NCBI RefSeq assembly: GCF_002356115.1
Contig: NZ_AP014836.1
Coordinates: 1,189,001 to 1,253,000 of the forward strand
Source of the DNA: Candidatus Nitrosoglobus terrae
Lineage (GTDB): Bacteria > Pseudomonadota > Gammaproteobacteria > Nitrosococcales > Nitrosococcaceae
DNA: 64,000 bases
Reading direction: 5' to 3'
Shown here: one piece after another, positions 36,345 to 44,609 of the stretch
How positions within the stretch are numbered: position 1 is the stretch's first letter
Layout of the letters: each line of letters starts with the position of its first letter
Made by a program: the position numbers and the translations under genes
The notes under the pieces: generated by a model
Database searches by the model: none
What the model saw: only the letters and a program-made list of their open reading frames with translations
Told to the model about the DNA's origin: nothing

Positions 36345-36732
36345 AGGATTTAAAGATATGATGCCGTAGATCCCGATAATGTGGATGGCTATACTAATAA
36401 AACTGGCTTTCCTCTTAAATATCAAGATCAGATTAATTACAATGTAGCGCATTGCTAATGCTGCACATCTAAGGGGTTTGGCCATTAGCTTGAAAAATGA
36501 TCTCGATCAAATCTCAGATCTTGTAGATCATTACGATTTTGCTACCAATGAGCAATGTTTTCAATATAATGAATGTAATATGCTACTTCCCTTTATTCAG
36601 TCAGGAAAGCCCGTATTAGAAATTGAATACAGTATCCCAACATCAAAGTTTTGCCCTCAAGCTAACAGTATGAACTTTGACGCTTTAGCAAAGAAATTAG
36701 AACTAGATGCTTGGCGAGAGGCTTGCAGATAA
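36345..36732 (+). pseudogene. Relic of a GH114 endo-alpha-1,4-polygalactosaminidase-like gene
   Basis: Two segments of a glycoside hydrolase family 114 protein survive in different frames. Bases ~36357-36449 read YDAVDPDNVDGYTNKTGF then PLKYQDQINYN, after which one frameshift near 36450-36460 leads to NAAHLRGLAISLKNDLDQ and on to the normal C-terminus (NEQCFQYNECNMLLPF, SGKPVLEIEY, LELDAWREACR). The N-terminal part of the enzyme (roughly two thirds) is missing. The remaining 84-codon frame starting at 36478 is therefore not an independent gene. A good terminator still follows. Confidence 0.8.
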
Positions 36733-36762
36733 AATTAATTATTAATCTTAAAAGCAATAAGG

Positions 36763-36803
36763 CAATTGCCCCAGTCATATATATGGCTAGGGCAATTGTT
36801 TTT
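36763..36803 (+). terminator. Intrinsic terminator after the GH114 relic
   Basis: Perfect 9-bp arms CAATTGCCC (36763-36771) and GGGCAATTG (36790-36798), with further inner pairing, followed by five T (36799-36803). Separates the relic from the DUF423 gene. Confidence 0.8.
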
Positions 36804-36829
36804 CTTTATTTAAGATAAGAGGTAACGAT

Positions 36830-37210
36830 ATGGCTAAATTTTTCATTAGTGCCGGCGCAATTTTCGCGGCTGTGGGAATCATTCTAGGGGCTTTTGGCGC
36901 TCATGGGCTTCGAGCTAAACTTGAGCCTCGTATGCTAGAGGTTTGGCAAACAGGCGTTCATTATCATATGTATCACGCCTTAGGTCTTATTTTAATTGGC
37001 ATTCTCGCCCAGCAAGTAGGAACTAGCGCTGCACTTATTAAATGGTCAGGCAATTTGATGCTCATAGGTATCTTATTCTTCTCTGGCAGCCTTTATCTTA
37101 TAGCCCTTACTAGTCTAAGCTGGTTAGGCGCTATCACTCCTTTTGGTGGAATAAGTTTTATGATTGCTTGGTTCTTACTTGCCTTGGCTTTTTTACGCAT
37201 GGATGGTTAA
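36830..37210 (+). CDS. DUF423 (YgdD-like) inner-membrane protein
   Basis: 126 residues with four hydrophobic helices. The family signature is GIILGAFGAHGLRAKLEPRM (~18-37) and WQTGVHYHMYHALGLI (~43-58). Function of the family is unknown. It precedes msrA by ~55 bases and its start has a GAGGTAA ribosome site. Confidence 0.9.
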   Translation: MAKFFISAGAIFAAVGIILGAFGAHGLRAKLEPRMLEVWQTGVHYHMYHALGLILIGILAQQVGTSAALIKWSGNLMLIGILFFSGSLYLIALTSLSWLGAITPFGGISFMIAWFLLALAFLRMDG

Positions 37211-37263
37211 AAAACTCACCTCTCTCACATTTTAGAATGATCCAGTTACAAGGGAGATTTAAT

Positions 37264-37896
37264 ATGATGTTTAAATTCCCTAAAATGCCTACTTCTCCTG
37301 AGCAGGCTTTAGCAGGCCGTAAGGAGAGGTTATCCCTATCAGAGCCTCATTACATCAGTGGCCATCCACTGATGCCTCCTTTTCCCGTAGGGATGCAACG
37401 AGCCTTATTTGCAATGGGATGTTTTTGGGGGGCAGAACGTAAATTTTGGTCTATAAAAGGTGTTTATATTACTGTGGTAGGTTATGCGGGTGGATACACC
37501 TCAAATCCTACCTATCAAGAAGTATGTACAGGTATGACGGGGCACGCTGAAGTAGTACTCATCGTTTTTAATCCACAAATCGTCAGCTATCAATCGCTAC
37601 TCAAAATTTTCTGGGAGTCCCATAACCCTACTCAAGGGATGCGCCAAGGTAATGATGTGGGCACCCAGTACCGATCGGCTATCTACACTTACGATAACCA
37701 ACAAAACCTAGCAGCAGAAATATCAAAAGGAATCTACGAAAAAGAACTAGAAATGGCAGGCCTTAATTCAATCTCCACCGAAATCCGTGCGGTAACAGCG
37801 TTTTATTATGCAGAATCTTATCATCAGCAGTATTTGGCTAAAAACCAAAATGGATACTGTGGGATAGAGAGTACAGGAATTAGCTTTCCTAGCTAA
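37264..37896 (+). CDS. msrA: Peptide methionine-S-sulfoxide reductase A
   Basis: Repairs oxidised methionine in proteins. The ATG at 37264 is chosen because GGGAG lies 7 bases before it and the product (210 residues, MMFKFPKMPTSPEQALAGR) matches the length and N-terminus of long MsrA proteins; an upstream extension would overlap the previous gene. Catalytic Cys53 is in AMGCFWGAERKFW; HNPTQGMRQGNDVGTQYRS follows; the C-terminal resolving Cys is in GYCGIEST. Confidence 0.95.
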   Translation: MMFKFPKMPTSPEQALAGRKERLSLSEPHYISGHPLMPPFPVGMQRALFAMGCFWGAERKFWSIKGVYITVVGYAGGYTSNPTYQEVCTGMTGHAEVVLIVFNPQIVSYQSLLKIFWESHNPTQGMRQGNDVGTQYRSAIYTYDNQQNLAAEISKGIYEKELEMAGLNSISTEIRAVTAFYYAESYHQQYLAKNQNGYCGIESTGISFPS

Positions 37897-37918
37897 ATTT
37901 AAAATATCACTGCAAAAA

Positions 37919-38988
37919 ATGGAGTATCTAATTGCCTATTGCCGATCCGGGTTTGAAGGAGAGTGCGCAGCAGAGTTACTGGGGTGGACTACACAACAGC
38001 AATTAGCCGGCTATGCTCGCGCCAAACCCGATACCGCCTATGTGGTATTTGAACTATATGAGCCAAATACCGCACCGTTATTTGCCAAGCAAGTAGGCTT
38101 CCAGAATCTAATCTTTGCTCGCCAGCTTTTTATCTCTACTGGCTTGTTAAAAGAACTACCCATCACGGATCGAATAACGCCAATTATGGCCGCCTTAAAG
38201 GATCAAAGTAATCAATTCTCTGAAATCTGGGTAGAAACTGCTGATACTAACGAGTCTAAAGCTCTCTTAGGATTTTGTCGTAAATTTTCAAAAGCTTTGA
38301 ATTGGGAATTAAAACAGCAAGAGATGATTAGCCTAGAAAATCAATTGGCTCCTCGCGCTCATGTTTTTTTTTAAACTCAACTACAGCTTATCCTGGCATT
38401 TCTATTCCTGCTAATTCCTCTCCTTGGTTTATGGGCATCCCACGACTAAAATGCCCACCTAACACCCCGAGCCGATCCGCAATGAAACTAGAAGAAGCAT
38501 GGCATGTGTTCTTAACTTCAAAACAACGGGAAGAAACACTCCGCCCAAGAATGCAAGCGGTGGATTTGGGGGCTGCCCCTGGTGGCTGGACTTGGCAATT
38601 AGTACGCCGCGGAATCCAAGTAATAGCAGTGGATAATGGATCCATAGCACCCATGGTAATGGAATCCGGGTTAGTAAAGCACCAAACACTGGATGCCTTC
38701 GGCTATATCCCTCTACACCCCGTTGACTGGATGGTATGCGATATTGTAGAACAGCCGAGGCGTATTGCTCAACTTGCCGCACAATGGATAGCCAAGAAAT
38801 GGTGCCAGCATTGTATTTTTAATTTAAAATTGCCCATGAAAAAGCGCTATGATGAAATACAGTTATGTAAAGCGCTAATCTTAGCAATTTTAGCTAAAAC
38901 AAAGATTCCTTATAGGTTAGTCTTCAAACAACTTTATCATGATCGAGAGGAAGTTACGGGTTATTTATCTAGCAAGCAGCCCCTATAG
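37919..38988 (+). pseudogene. rlmM: rlmM, 23S rRNA C2498 2'-O-methyltransferase, split at a run of nine T
   Basis: The N-terminal half (37919-38374, MEYLIAYCRSGFEGECAAELLG ... QLAPRAHVFF) stops just after nine consecutive T (38364-38372). Reading the next frame continues at once with LNSTTAYPGISIPANSSPW, then MGIPRLKCPPNTPSRSAMKL and the methyltransferase core (AVDLGAAPGGWTW SAM motif; DWMVCDIVEQP; NLKLPMKKR) to 38988. Ten T would restore one frame of about 356 residues, close to the normal RlmM length (~366). All catalytic motifs are intact, so this may be a very recent mutation, a sequencing error in the homopolymer, or a gene expressed by slippage. Confidence 0.9.
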
Positions 38989-39208
38989 ATCATCCATATT
39001 GCTGCTAAAAAACAAGTACATGGAAGAAATGGCACCATATTCACAACCGAAGCGAATCCTAGTGAAGCCTCGCAGACGAGGTTCGAGCCCGTACGCTATG
39101 CAACGTATACACGTGCTAATGGCGTAATAACATGAGACTTTTAATTCTTAGTGGTATTGTTATATCGTATTAACCTTTTTATATTTTACTAGTAAGTCTT
39201 ATCGATGT
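38989..39208 (+). other. Gene-free stretch with a possible gene-tail relic
   Basis: No intact gene. One frame is open from about 38996 to 39132 and reads like a protein tail (KKQVHGRNGTIFTTEANPSE, then QTRFEPVRYATYTRANGVIT and a stop) without a start or ribosome site. No family was recognised. The GGTTCGAGCC at about 39080 resembles a tRNA T-loop but no cloverleaf can be drawn. Confidence 0.25.
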
Positions 39209-39664
39209 ATGGATGTGAATATTGAGAATGCACAAAAGAGCGATCATGAATCATTGATAGAAATATGAGAGGCTTCTGTTAGAGCTACCCATGATTTCTT
39301 ACAGGAGGTAAATATTGCCACCTTAAGACCGCTAGTCCTGAATAAATATTTCAATACTGTCGAATTAGTGTGCGCCAAAAATAGTAGTGGAAACATTTTG
39401 GGCTTTTGCGGAGTTCATGAAGGGAATATAGAAATGCTGTTCATTTCACCTGAGTCAAGAGGTTTAGGTGTTGGCTCTCTCTTAGTTGAGCACGCAGTAA
39501 AAAACCAAGGCGCGACAAAAGTTGATGTCAATGAACAAAACATTCAGGCCCTAGGATTTTATGAGCATGTAGGGTTCAGTGTAGTAGGACGCTCACATCA
39601 GGATGGCCAAGGAAAATCATATCCACTACTGCATATGGAGCTAACCGAGATTCAATACGTTTAG
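39209..39664 (+). pseudogene. GNAT N-acetyltransferase gene with internal TGA
   Basis: The frame from ATG 39209 reads MDVNIENAQKSDHESLIEI, then TGA (39266-39268), then EASVRATHDFL and onward to NILGFCGVHEGNIEMLF, SPESRGLGVGSLLVEHA, VNEQNIQALGFYEHVGF and the stop at 39664. Relatives have Trp at the TGA position (LxxIWExSVRATHxFL), so TGG to TGA is the simplest explanation. Acetyl-CoA-binding motif A (SRGLGVGS) is intact. The downstream GTG at 39368 could only give a truncated 98-residue product lacking the first two elements. Confidence 0.8.
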
Positions 39665-39754
39665 GCAAACAGAAGATTTATCCGTCTTCAGCTCTATCAA
39701 AAACTAATCATTAACACTTGGCTGATTATGCATCTATTCCCTAATAATATATGC

Positions 39755-40143
39755 GGGCAGCAGTTGCGTCCTGACCAATATCGAGAAGAAGACACTGCTT
39801 GATCTGCTGGCTACTCGCCGCCAAAAGGAAGATTGGAGCGATCTGTTCAGGGTTGTGGGTAACTGGCGCGAAGGGATCATGATCTACTTAGAGGCGGACA
39901 TTCCCATCACCAACGCCTAAACCGACTGGCCAAGGACAAGAACCGTGAAGGCCGTGGCTACTCCTTCGAGGTAATGAGGGCATAAATGCTCTACACCGCA
40001 AAGCACAAAAAGAAGGCCCCGACTGCAAAAATCTCACCATTCTACAAGAAAACCATTTGCTAGACTTCGCAGAAGAACTCGATTCTATCAACCATCTGAA
40101 GGTGATAGCAAGTTGGTGAGATGAAGGTGCCACACCAACCATT
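39755..40143 (+). mobile_element. Relic of an ISL3-like transposase
   Basis: C-terminal pieces of a transposase in at least two frames: TNIEKKTLLDLLATRRQKED and WSDLFRVVGNWREGIMIYL, EADIPITNA, a stop, then NRLAKDKNREGRGYSFEVMR, a stop, MLYTAKHKKKAP, another stop, and ELDSINHLKVIASW. The N(R)xxKxxNREGRGYSFExMRA motif is typical of the C-terminus of ISL3-family transposases. No N-terminal part, terminal inverted repeats or target duplication were recognised. This explains the unusually GC-rich composition of this stretch against its surroundings. Confidence 0.7.
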
Positions 40144-40222
40144 AAATCCGTATACCCAAAAAAACTAGCGTATAATTTTAAAAAAACTAATGATGCTTAC
40201 CTAAAATGAATAAGGTTATCAA

Positions 40223-41116
40223 GTGAACGGATTAGCCCATAAACTGCAATACAATGCCAACAAGCTCCAGAAGCGGCTACGCCGTCTCGTTGGTCAAGCG
40301 ATCGAAGATTTCAATATGATTGAAGATGGAGATCGAATGATGGTTTGTCTTTCTGGCGGCAAAGACAGTTATACCTTACTGGATATACTACTTAATCTGA
40401 AAAAACACGCCCCAATCAGCTTTGAGCTTATTGCCGTAAACCTTGACCAGAAGCAGCCAGGTTTCCCCGAGCACCTACTGCCCCATTATTTAGAATCCAT
40501 AGGTGTTCCTTATCATATTGTCGAACGGGATACTTATAGCGTCGTTAAGCGGGTGATTCCCGAAGGGAAAACTACCTGTTCTTTGTGCTCACGTCTACGA
40601 CGGGGAATCTTATACGGTACTGCTGAAAAACTAGGCGCTACTAAAATTGCTCTTGGACATCATCGAGATGATATCCTAGCAACTCTCTTTCTGAATATGT
40701 TTCATGGCGGAACCCTTAAAGCAATGCCCCCCAAACTATTAAGCGATAATGGAAAACATATTGTCATCCGCCCCCTTGCTTATTGCCGAGAAAAGGATAT
40801 AACGATTTACGCTAAAATTAAGGACTTTCCTATTATCCCCTGCAATCTATGCGGCTCTCAGCCTAATCTTCAGCGTCAAACTATTAAAGAGATGCTACAG
40901 ACATGGGATAAAAGGTTTCCTGGTCGCCTTGAAACCATGTTCCGCGCCTTACAGAATGTTAAGCCCTCCCATCTAGCTGATCCAATCCTATATAACTTTA
41001 AAGACATTCAGTACCAAAATACCCCCTTTCCAGAGGGAGATAGAGCCTTTGATGAAGAATTATTGCTAGATTCTTCAATAGCACCGGCATTATTTTATAG
41101 CGATCAAGAAAGCTAA
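40223..41116 (+). CDS. ttcA: tRNA 2-thiocytidine(32) synthetase TtcA
   Basis: ATP- and iron-sulfur-dependent enzyme that thiolates C32 of certain tRNAs. 297 residues from a GTG start (AAGG 7 bases upstream). PP-loop SGGKDS at residues 44-49; the iron-sulfur CxxC pairs are Cys119/Cys122 (CSLC) and Cys207/Cys210 (CNLC). A six-codon reading frame (MNKVIK) starts at 40206 and its stop overlaps the GTG, so it could couple translation. Confidence 0.95.
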   Translation: MNGLAHKLQYNANKLQKRLRRLVGQAIEDFNMIEDGDRMMVCLSGGKDSYTLLDILLNLKKHAPISFELIAVNLDQKQPGFPEHLLPHYLESIGVPYHIVERDTYSVVKRVIPEGKTTCSLCSRLRRGILYGTAEKLGATKIALGHHRDDILATLFLNMFHGGTLKAMPPKLLSDNGKHIVIRPLAYCREKDITIYAKIKDFPIIPCNLCGSQPNLQRQTIKEMLQTWDKRFPGRLETMFRALQNVKPSHLADPILYNFKDIQYQNTPFPEGDRAFDEELLLDSSIAPALFYSDQES

Positions 41117-41195
41117 AAAATTATAACTATACTTCTAAGCGCACCATCGATAGTTTAAACTCTCACGCTTTAAAGAAAGGCATAGAAAACACTAT

Positions 41196-43340
41196 TTGAG
41201 TACAGTTAATCTTAATCCATACTTACAAGGAAGTTATTGGCGACAAGCGCTCACTGAGGCACTCAGTGGTTCAATTCACGACTGGATCTTTATATTTAAA
41301 GCTTGTTTAGCTGTTATGGCCAGTGGCTGGATCGCTTTTCGCTTAGAACTTGACGCTCCGGGTACAGCCATGCTCACCTGCGCTATCGTCATCAACCCGA
41401 AAAGTGGCTTAGTACTGGCCAAAAGCTTTTACCGAATTATAGGTACGTTAATAGGATCGCTGGTTGCAGTATGCCTAGTCGCATCTTTTCCACAGCAACG
41501 AGAGCTACTCCTAGGAGGAATCTCTTTATGGCTAGGTTTATGTGCAGGAGGGGCAGCATTATTACGTAATTTTAAATCCTATGGATTTGTACTTGCTGGC
41601 TATACTACCGCTATCGTTATTATTCCAGTGGTAGATAACCCATTGGGTATTTTTGATTCGGCAGTAATGCGCACGATCACAGTTCTGCTAGGCATTCTAG
41701 TTACGGCTGTAGTTACGGACGCTATTCTGCCTCAAGGGTTAAGTAAAATCCTTAGAAATAGCATCTTTAAGCAGTTCACTGGATTTTTTACCTTTGTTCA
41801 AAACAGTCTACCCAACAATCTGAAGCGTTTAGACCTAGAACAAGCCCACTTTCACTTTGGACGCCAAGCCGTTGAGATTGAAAATTTACTGAGCTCAGCA
41901 GTGTTCGAAGATACTCACATACGTGCAGCTAGTCCCCATATACGCCAGCTTAATCAGCGTCTTATGAGGGTTTCTTCTACGTATTGCATGCTATTGATCT
42001 TAATGGATCGGTTACAACGAGCGAATACTGAAGTACATGGGGCAGTAGCACAGCTTTTTACCAGCGTTTCCTGGATATCCTCACAGGTAGATCTGGCAGC
42101 AGCCCCCGTAATACGGGCAAATACGCCTCTTTTTTTATTAAAATCTACCCGCATACAGCTTAAGGCACGGGCAGTCCAGTTACGAAAACGGCTAAATCAG
42201 GGTAGCCAACAACTAGAGTTCGACGCTGGAGCTGAATTAATCATGCGTTTCGTAGATGATCTTGAAACCTATACCAATGCCTATACGGGATTCATTAATC
42301 CAAACAACTCACCTATACCTCTTAATCCTGAAGAAACCACCTTCATCCATGGTGATGATTGGCTAGGTGCAGTGTTGGCAGCAGCCCTCAGCACTGGGGC
42401 TATATTAGTAGGTAGCCTGTTCTGGATTTTAACTGCATGGCCATCTGGCGGGGGCATGGTAGTCATTGCGGGTGTTCTTTGTGCCCTCATGGCTAGTAGT
42501 GTGCCTAATCTGAAAAAAGCACTTGGCCTGCTATGGATAGCATGGATCATTGGTAATCTACTAGCATTCCTATGCACGTTTTTAGTACTATCCCACATGG
42601 ATGGATTCACGCTTCTTACTGCAGGTATGATCCCTTTCCTCATACCTATTTTTTATCTTTACACTCGCCCATCACTCGCTAGCCTAGGAGCATTCATTGC
42701 TTTATCATTCCTTCTCTTAGTAGAACCGGCGTTTACGCAAAACTTTGACGTGCCTCAATACATAAACCAAGCGATTGCGCTCTTACTTGGTCTCGGGCTG
42801 GTAAATGTTGCATTTATTCTATTTACCAATGCCTCAGAAAGCGATTTTTTCTATCGACGTTTAATTTACAAACTACGCAGTGAAGTTGTACGGGCTTGCT
42901 ACAAACCACTGCAAAACGCCCACTACCGTCTAGAAAGCGCTACCCATGATCGATGCCGACAAGCCATCCTCTATACTGGGGAAAACACCCGGGCAGCCCA
43001 GCATTTTTTAGCTTGGGCGTTATCCGTACATGAAGTTGGCCGTATAATTATAGAGTTACGTACTAACCAACAACAGATATCAAAGTATCTACAGCAGCGA
43101 TTAAATCGAGTAATCACGGCTATAGCGACCTTATATGAAACGCCGAAATCTAGGTATCTTCTCCATGCCCAACGAATCGTGGCCAGCACACTGCGCATGG
43201 CCAATAGTGCTCATGTATCTAACATAGCCCAATACCTATATCTATTACACCTAGCTTTAACGGATCAGGATTCGGTGCTAGCTAGTTATCTACCTAAACA
43301 TACATCCAAAGCAGCTAAAGAGATTACTCATGCCGGCTGA
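41196..43340 (+). CDS. aaeB: FUSC/AaeB-family efflux permease
   Basis: 714-residue inner-membrane protein of the fusaric-acid-resistance/aromatic-acid exporter family. The N-terminal half has helices ~30-180 including ASGWIAFRLELDAPGTAMLT; a cytoplasmic domain ~190-380; a second membrane half ~395-540 (GLGLVNVAFILF); and a soluble tail. No ATG lies near; a TTG at 41196 gives the best N-terminus, with AAAGG 15 bases before it. First gene of an aaeB-aaeX-aaeA operon, which differs from the E. coli order aaeX-aaeA-aaeB. Substrate likely a hydroxylated aromatic or other organic acid. Confidence 0.85.
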   Translation: MSTVNLNPYLQGSYWRQALTEALSGSIHDWIFIFKACLAVMASGWIAFRLELDAPGTAMLTCAIVINPKSGLVLAKSFYRIIGTLIGSLVAVCLVASFPQQRELLLGGISLWLGLCAGGAALLRNFKSYGFVLAGYTTAIVIIPVVDNPLGIFDSAVMRTITVLLGILVTAVVTDAILPQGLSKILRNSIFKQFTGFFTFVQNSLPNNLKRLDLEQAHFHFGRQAVEIENLLSSAVFEDTHIRAASPHIRQLNQRLMRVSSTYCMLLILMDRLQRANTEVHGAVAQLFTSVSWISSQVDLAAAPVIRANTPLFLLKSTRIQLKARAVQLRKRLNQGSQQLEFDAGAELIMRFVDDLETYTNAYTGFINPNNSPIPLNPEETTFIHGDDWLGAVLAAALSTGAILVGSLFWILTAWPSGGGMVVIAGVLCALMASSVPNLKKALGLLWIAWIIGNLLAFLCTFLVLSHMDGFTLLTAGMIPFLIPIFYLYTRPSLASLGAFIALSFLLLVEPAFTQNFDVPQYINQAIALLLGLGLVNVAFILFTNASESDFFYRRLIYKLRSEVVRACYKPLQNAHYRLESATHDRCRQAILYTGENTRAAQHFLAWALSVHEVGRIIIELRTNQQQISKYLQQRLNRVITAIATLYETPKSRYLLHAQRIVASTLRMANSAHVSNIAQYLYLLHLALTDQDSVLASYLPKHTSKAAKEITHAG

Positions 43341-43530
43341 ACTATCATTATCCGGAGTGCTCATCCCAGGTTTATTGCTCATATTCCTTTTCAGTTTATT
43401 GATACTATGGCTACTTGATTGGCTAGCAGGTTATTACCACTGGTACCACTACGTCTGGCATCCTCCCCTATTTCGTCTGGCCGTATTTACTATTATTTTT
43501 AGTGTACTCGGCCTACTAACGATACGATAA
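43330..43530 (+). CDS. aaeX: DUF1656 small membrane protein (AaeX-like)
   Basis: 66 residues with two hydrophobic helices; the family pattern PAELSLSGVLIPGLLL opens the protein and YYHWYHYVWHPPLFRLAVF lies between the helices. Always found beside FUSC-type exporters. Overlaps the end of the aaeB-like gene by 11 bases and is followed by the adaptor 7 bases later. Role in the exporter is unknown. Confidence 0.9.
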   Translation: MPAELSLSGVLIPGLLLIFLFSLLILWLLDWLAGYYHWYHYVWHPPLFRLAVFTIIFSVLGLLTIR

Positions 43531-43537
43531 AATTCCT

Positions 43538-44551
43538 ATGAAAATCGTGCCTGCTATTCGGTTTTCCATTACCGCCATAGTCGTGATCATCGCTGCCGTA
43601 GTCGCGCGATTACTATGGAATCATTATATGTACTCACCTTGGACACGTGATGCTCGGGTACACGCTGAAGTGGTAAAAGTAGCACCAGATGTATCTGGGT
43701 TAATTACCTATGTAGGTGTTAAAGATAACCAAGAAGTACATCAAGGCGATCTTTTATTTGAAATTGATCCAGTACGATTTCATCACGCGCTAGAACACGC
43801 CCAAGCTAACCTAGATATGGCTAAAGCTGCCATAGCGGTAGCCGATGCTGATATCAAAGCTACGGAGGCTAACGCTACTGCTGCTCAAGCTACCTATCTC
43901 ATGCGCCATCAAGAATCTAAACGGCGACGGGACATGAATCAGTATGCTACTCAAGAGGAGCAGATTAATACCGAAGCTATGGCCAAAACCGCCTATGCCC
44001 AATGGCAAGCCACACTCGCTGATCATGACCAAGCTAAAGCGGCCAAAGCCAAGGCGTTAGCCGATATGGAGAGTGCGCAAGTAGCGATTGCGGTGGCTAA
44101 ACTTGATCTAGTACGCTCCAAAGTGCGTGCTCCTATAGATGGTTATATCACCAACCTAGATGTCTACGTTGGTGAGTATGCTCATACTGGGCAAGCTTAT
44201 ATGGCGCTGATCAGTCGCCATAATATTTGGATTTACGGATATTTCGAAGAAACCAAACTACTTGGCGTTAGAATAGGTGACAAAGTCAATGTCCGTCTAA
44301 TGAACGGAGCGCGTTTTAAGGGCTACGTTGAAAGCATCGCCCGAGGAATCATTGACAATCAAAATAAAGCGGGGCCAAATCTATTAGCTGATGTTAGCCC
44401 CACCTTTAACTGGGTACGTTTAGCGCAACGGATTCCCGTTCGTATCAGCATCGACTATAATACTGTACCTCCGGATCTGTTACTAGCAGCCGGCCTAACA
44501 GCAACCGTCGTACTTCATCCAAAGATAAAAGATGAGAGGGTGCAAAATTGA
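43538..44551 (+). CDS. aaeA: HlyD/EmrA-type adaptor of the FUSC exporter (AaeA-like)
   Basis: 337-residue membrane-fusion protein with one N-terminal anchor (~8-28), the RDARVHAEVVKVAPDVSGLI lipoyl start, an Ala-rich alpha hairpin (~85-195), the second lipoyl half with VRAPIDGYITNLDVYVGEY, and a barrel with IWIYGYFEETKL. Works with the FUSC permease and an outer-membrane channel not encoded here. Last gene of the operon. Confidence 0.9.
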   Translation: MKIVPAIRFSITAIVVIIAAVVARLLWNHYMYSPWTRDARVHAEVVKVAPDVSGLITYVGVKDNQEVHQGDLLFEIDPVRFHHALEHAQANLDMAKAAIAVADADIKATEANATAAQATYLMRHQESKRRRDMNQYATQEEQINTEAMAKTAYAQWQATLADHDQAKAAKAKALADMESAQVAIAVAKLDLVRSKVRAPIDGYITNLDVYVGEYAHTGQAYMALISRHNIWIYGYFEETKLLGVRIGDKVNVRLMNGARFKGYVESIARGIIDNQNKAGPNLLADVSPTFNWVRLAQRIPVRISIDYNTVPPDLLLAAGLTATVVLHPKIKDERVQN

Positions 44552-44585
44552 AATCACCCTGCCCTTCTTTCTACCAAGAAAAATT

Positions 44586-44603
44586 TAGCACTTCCTTGTG
44601 CTA
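44586..44603 (-). terminator. Intrinsic terminator after metE
   Basis: TAGCAC (44586-44591) pairs with GTGCTA (44598-44603) around a 6-base loop; on the minus strand AATTTTTC follows. It lies 7-24 bases past the metE stop, in the 58-base gap to the convergent operon. Confidence 0.65.
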
Positions 44604-44609
44604 CTCACT

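Noticed and set aside
39070-39130. tRNA-like GGTTCGAGCC near 39080
   Set aside because: No acceptor, D or anticodon stems can be drawn around it, and no CCA or discriminator context fits.
39266-39268. TGA in the GNAT gene as selenocysteine or as Trp in a changed code
   Set aside because: Relatives have Trp, no SECIS-like hairpin follows, and all other genes read normally with TGA used as stop.
39888-40142. 84-codon minus-strand frame over the transposase relic
   Set aside because: Antisense to transposase-derived sequence; no motif or start support.
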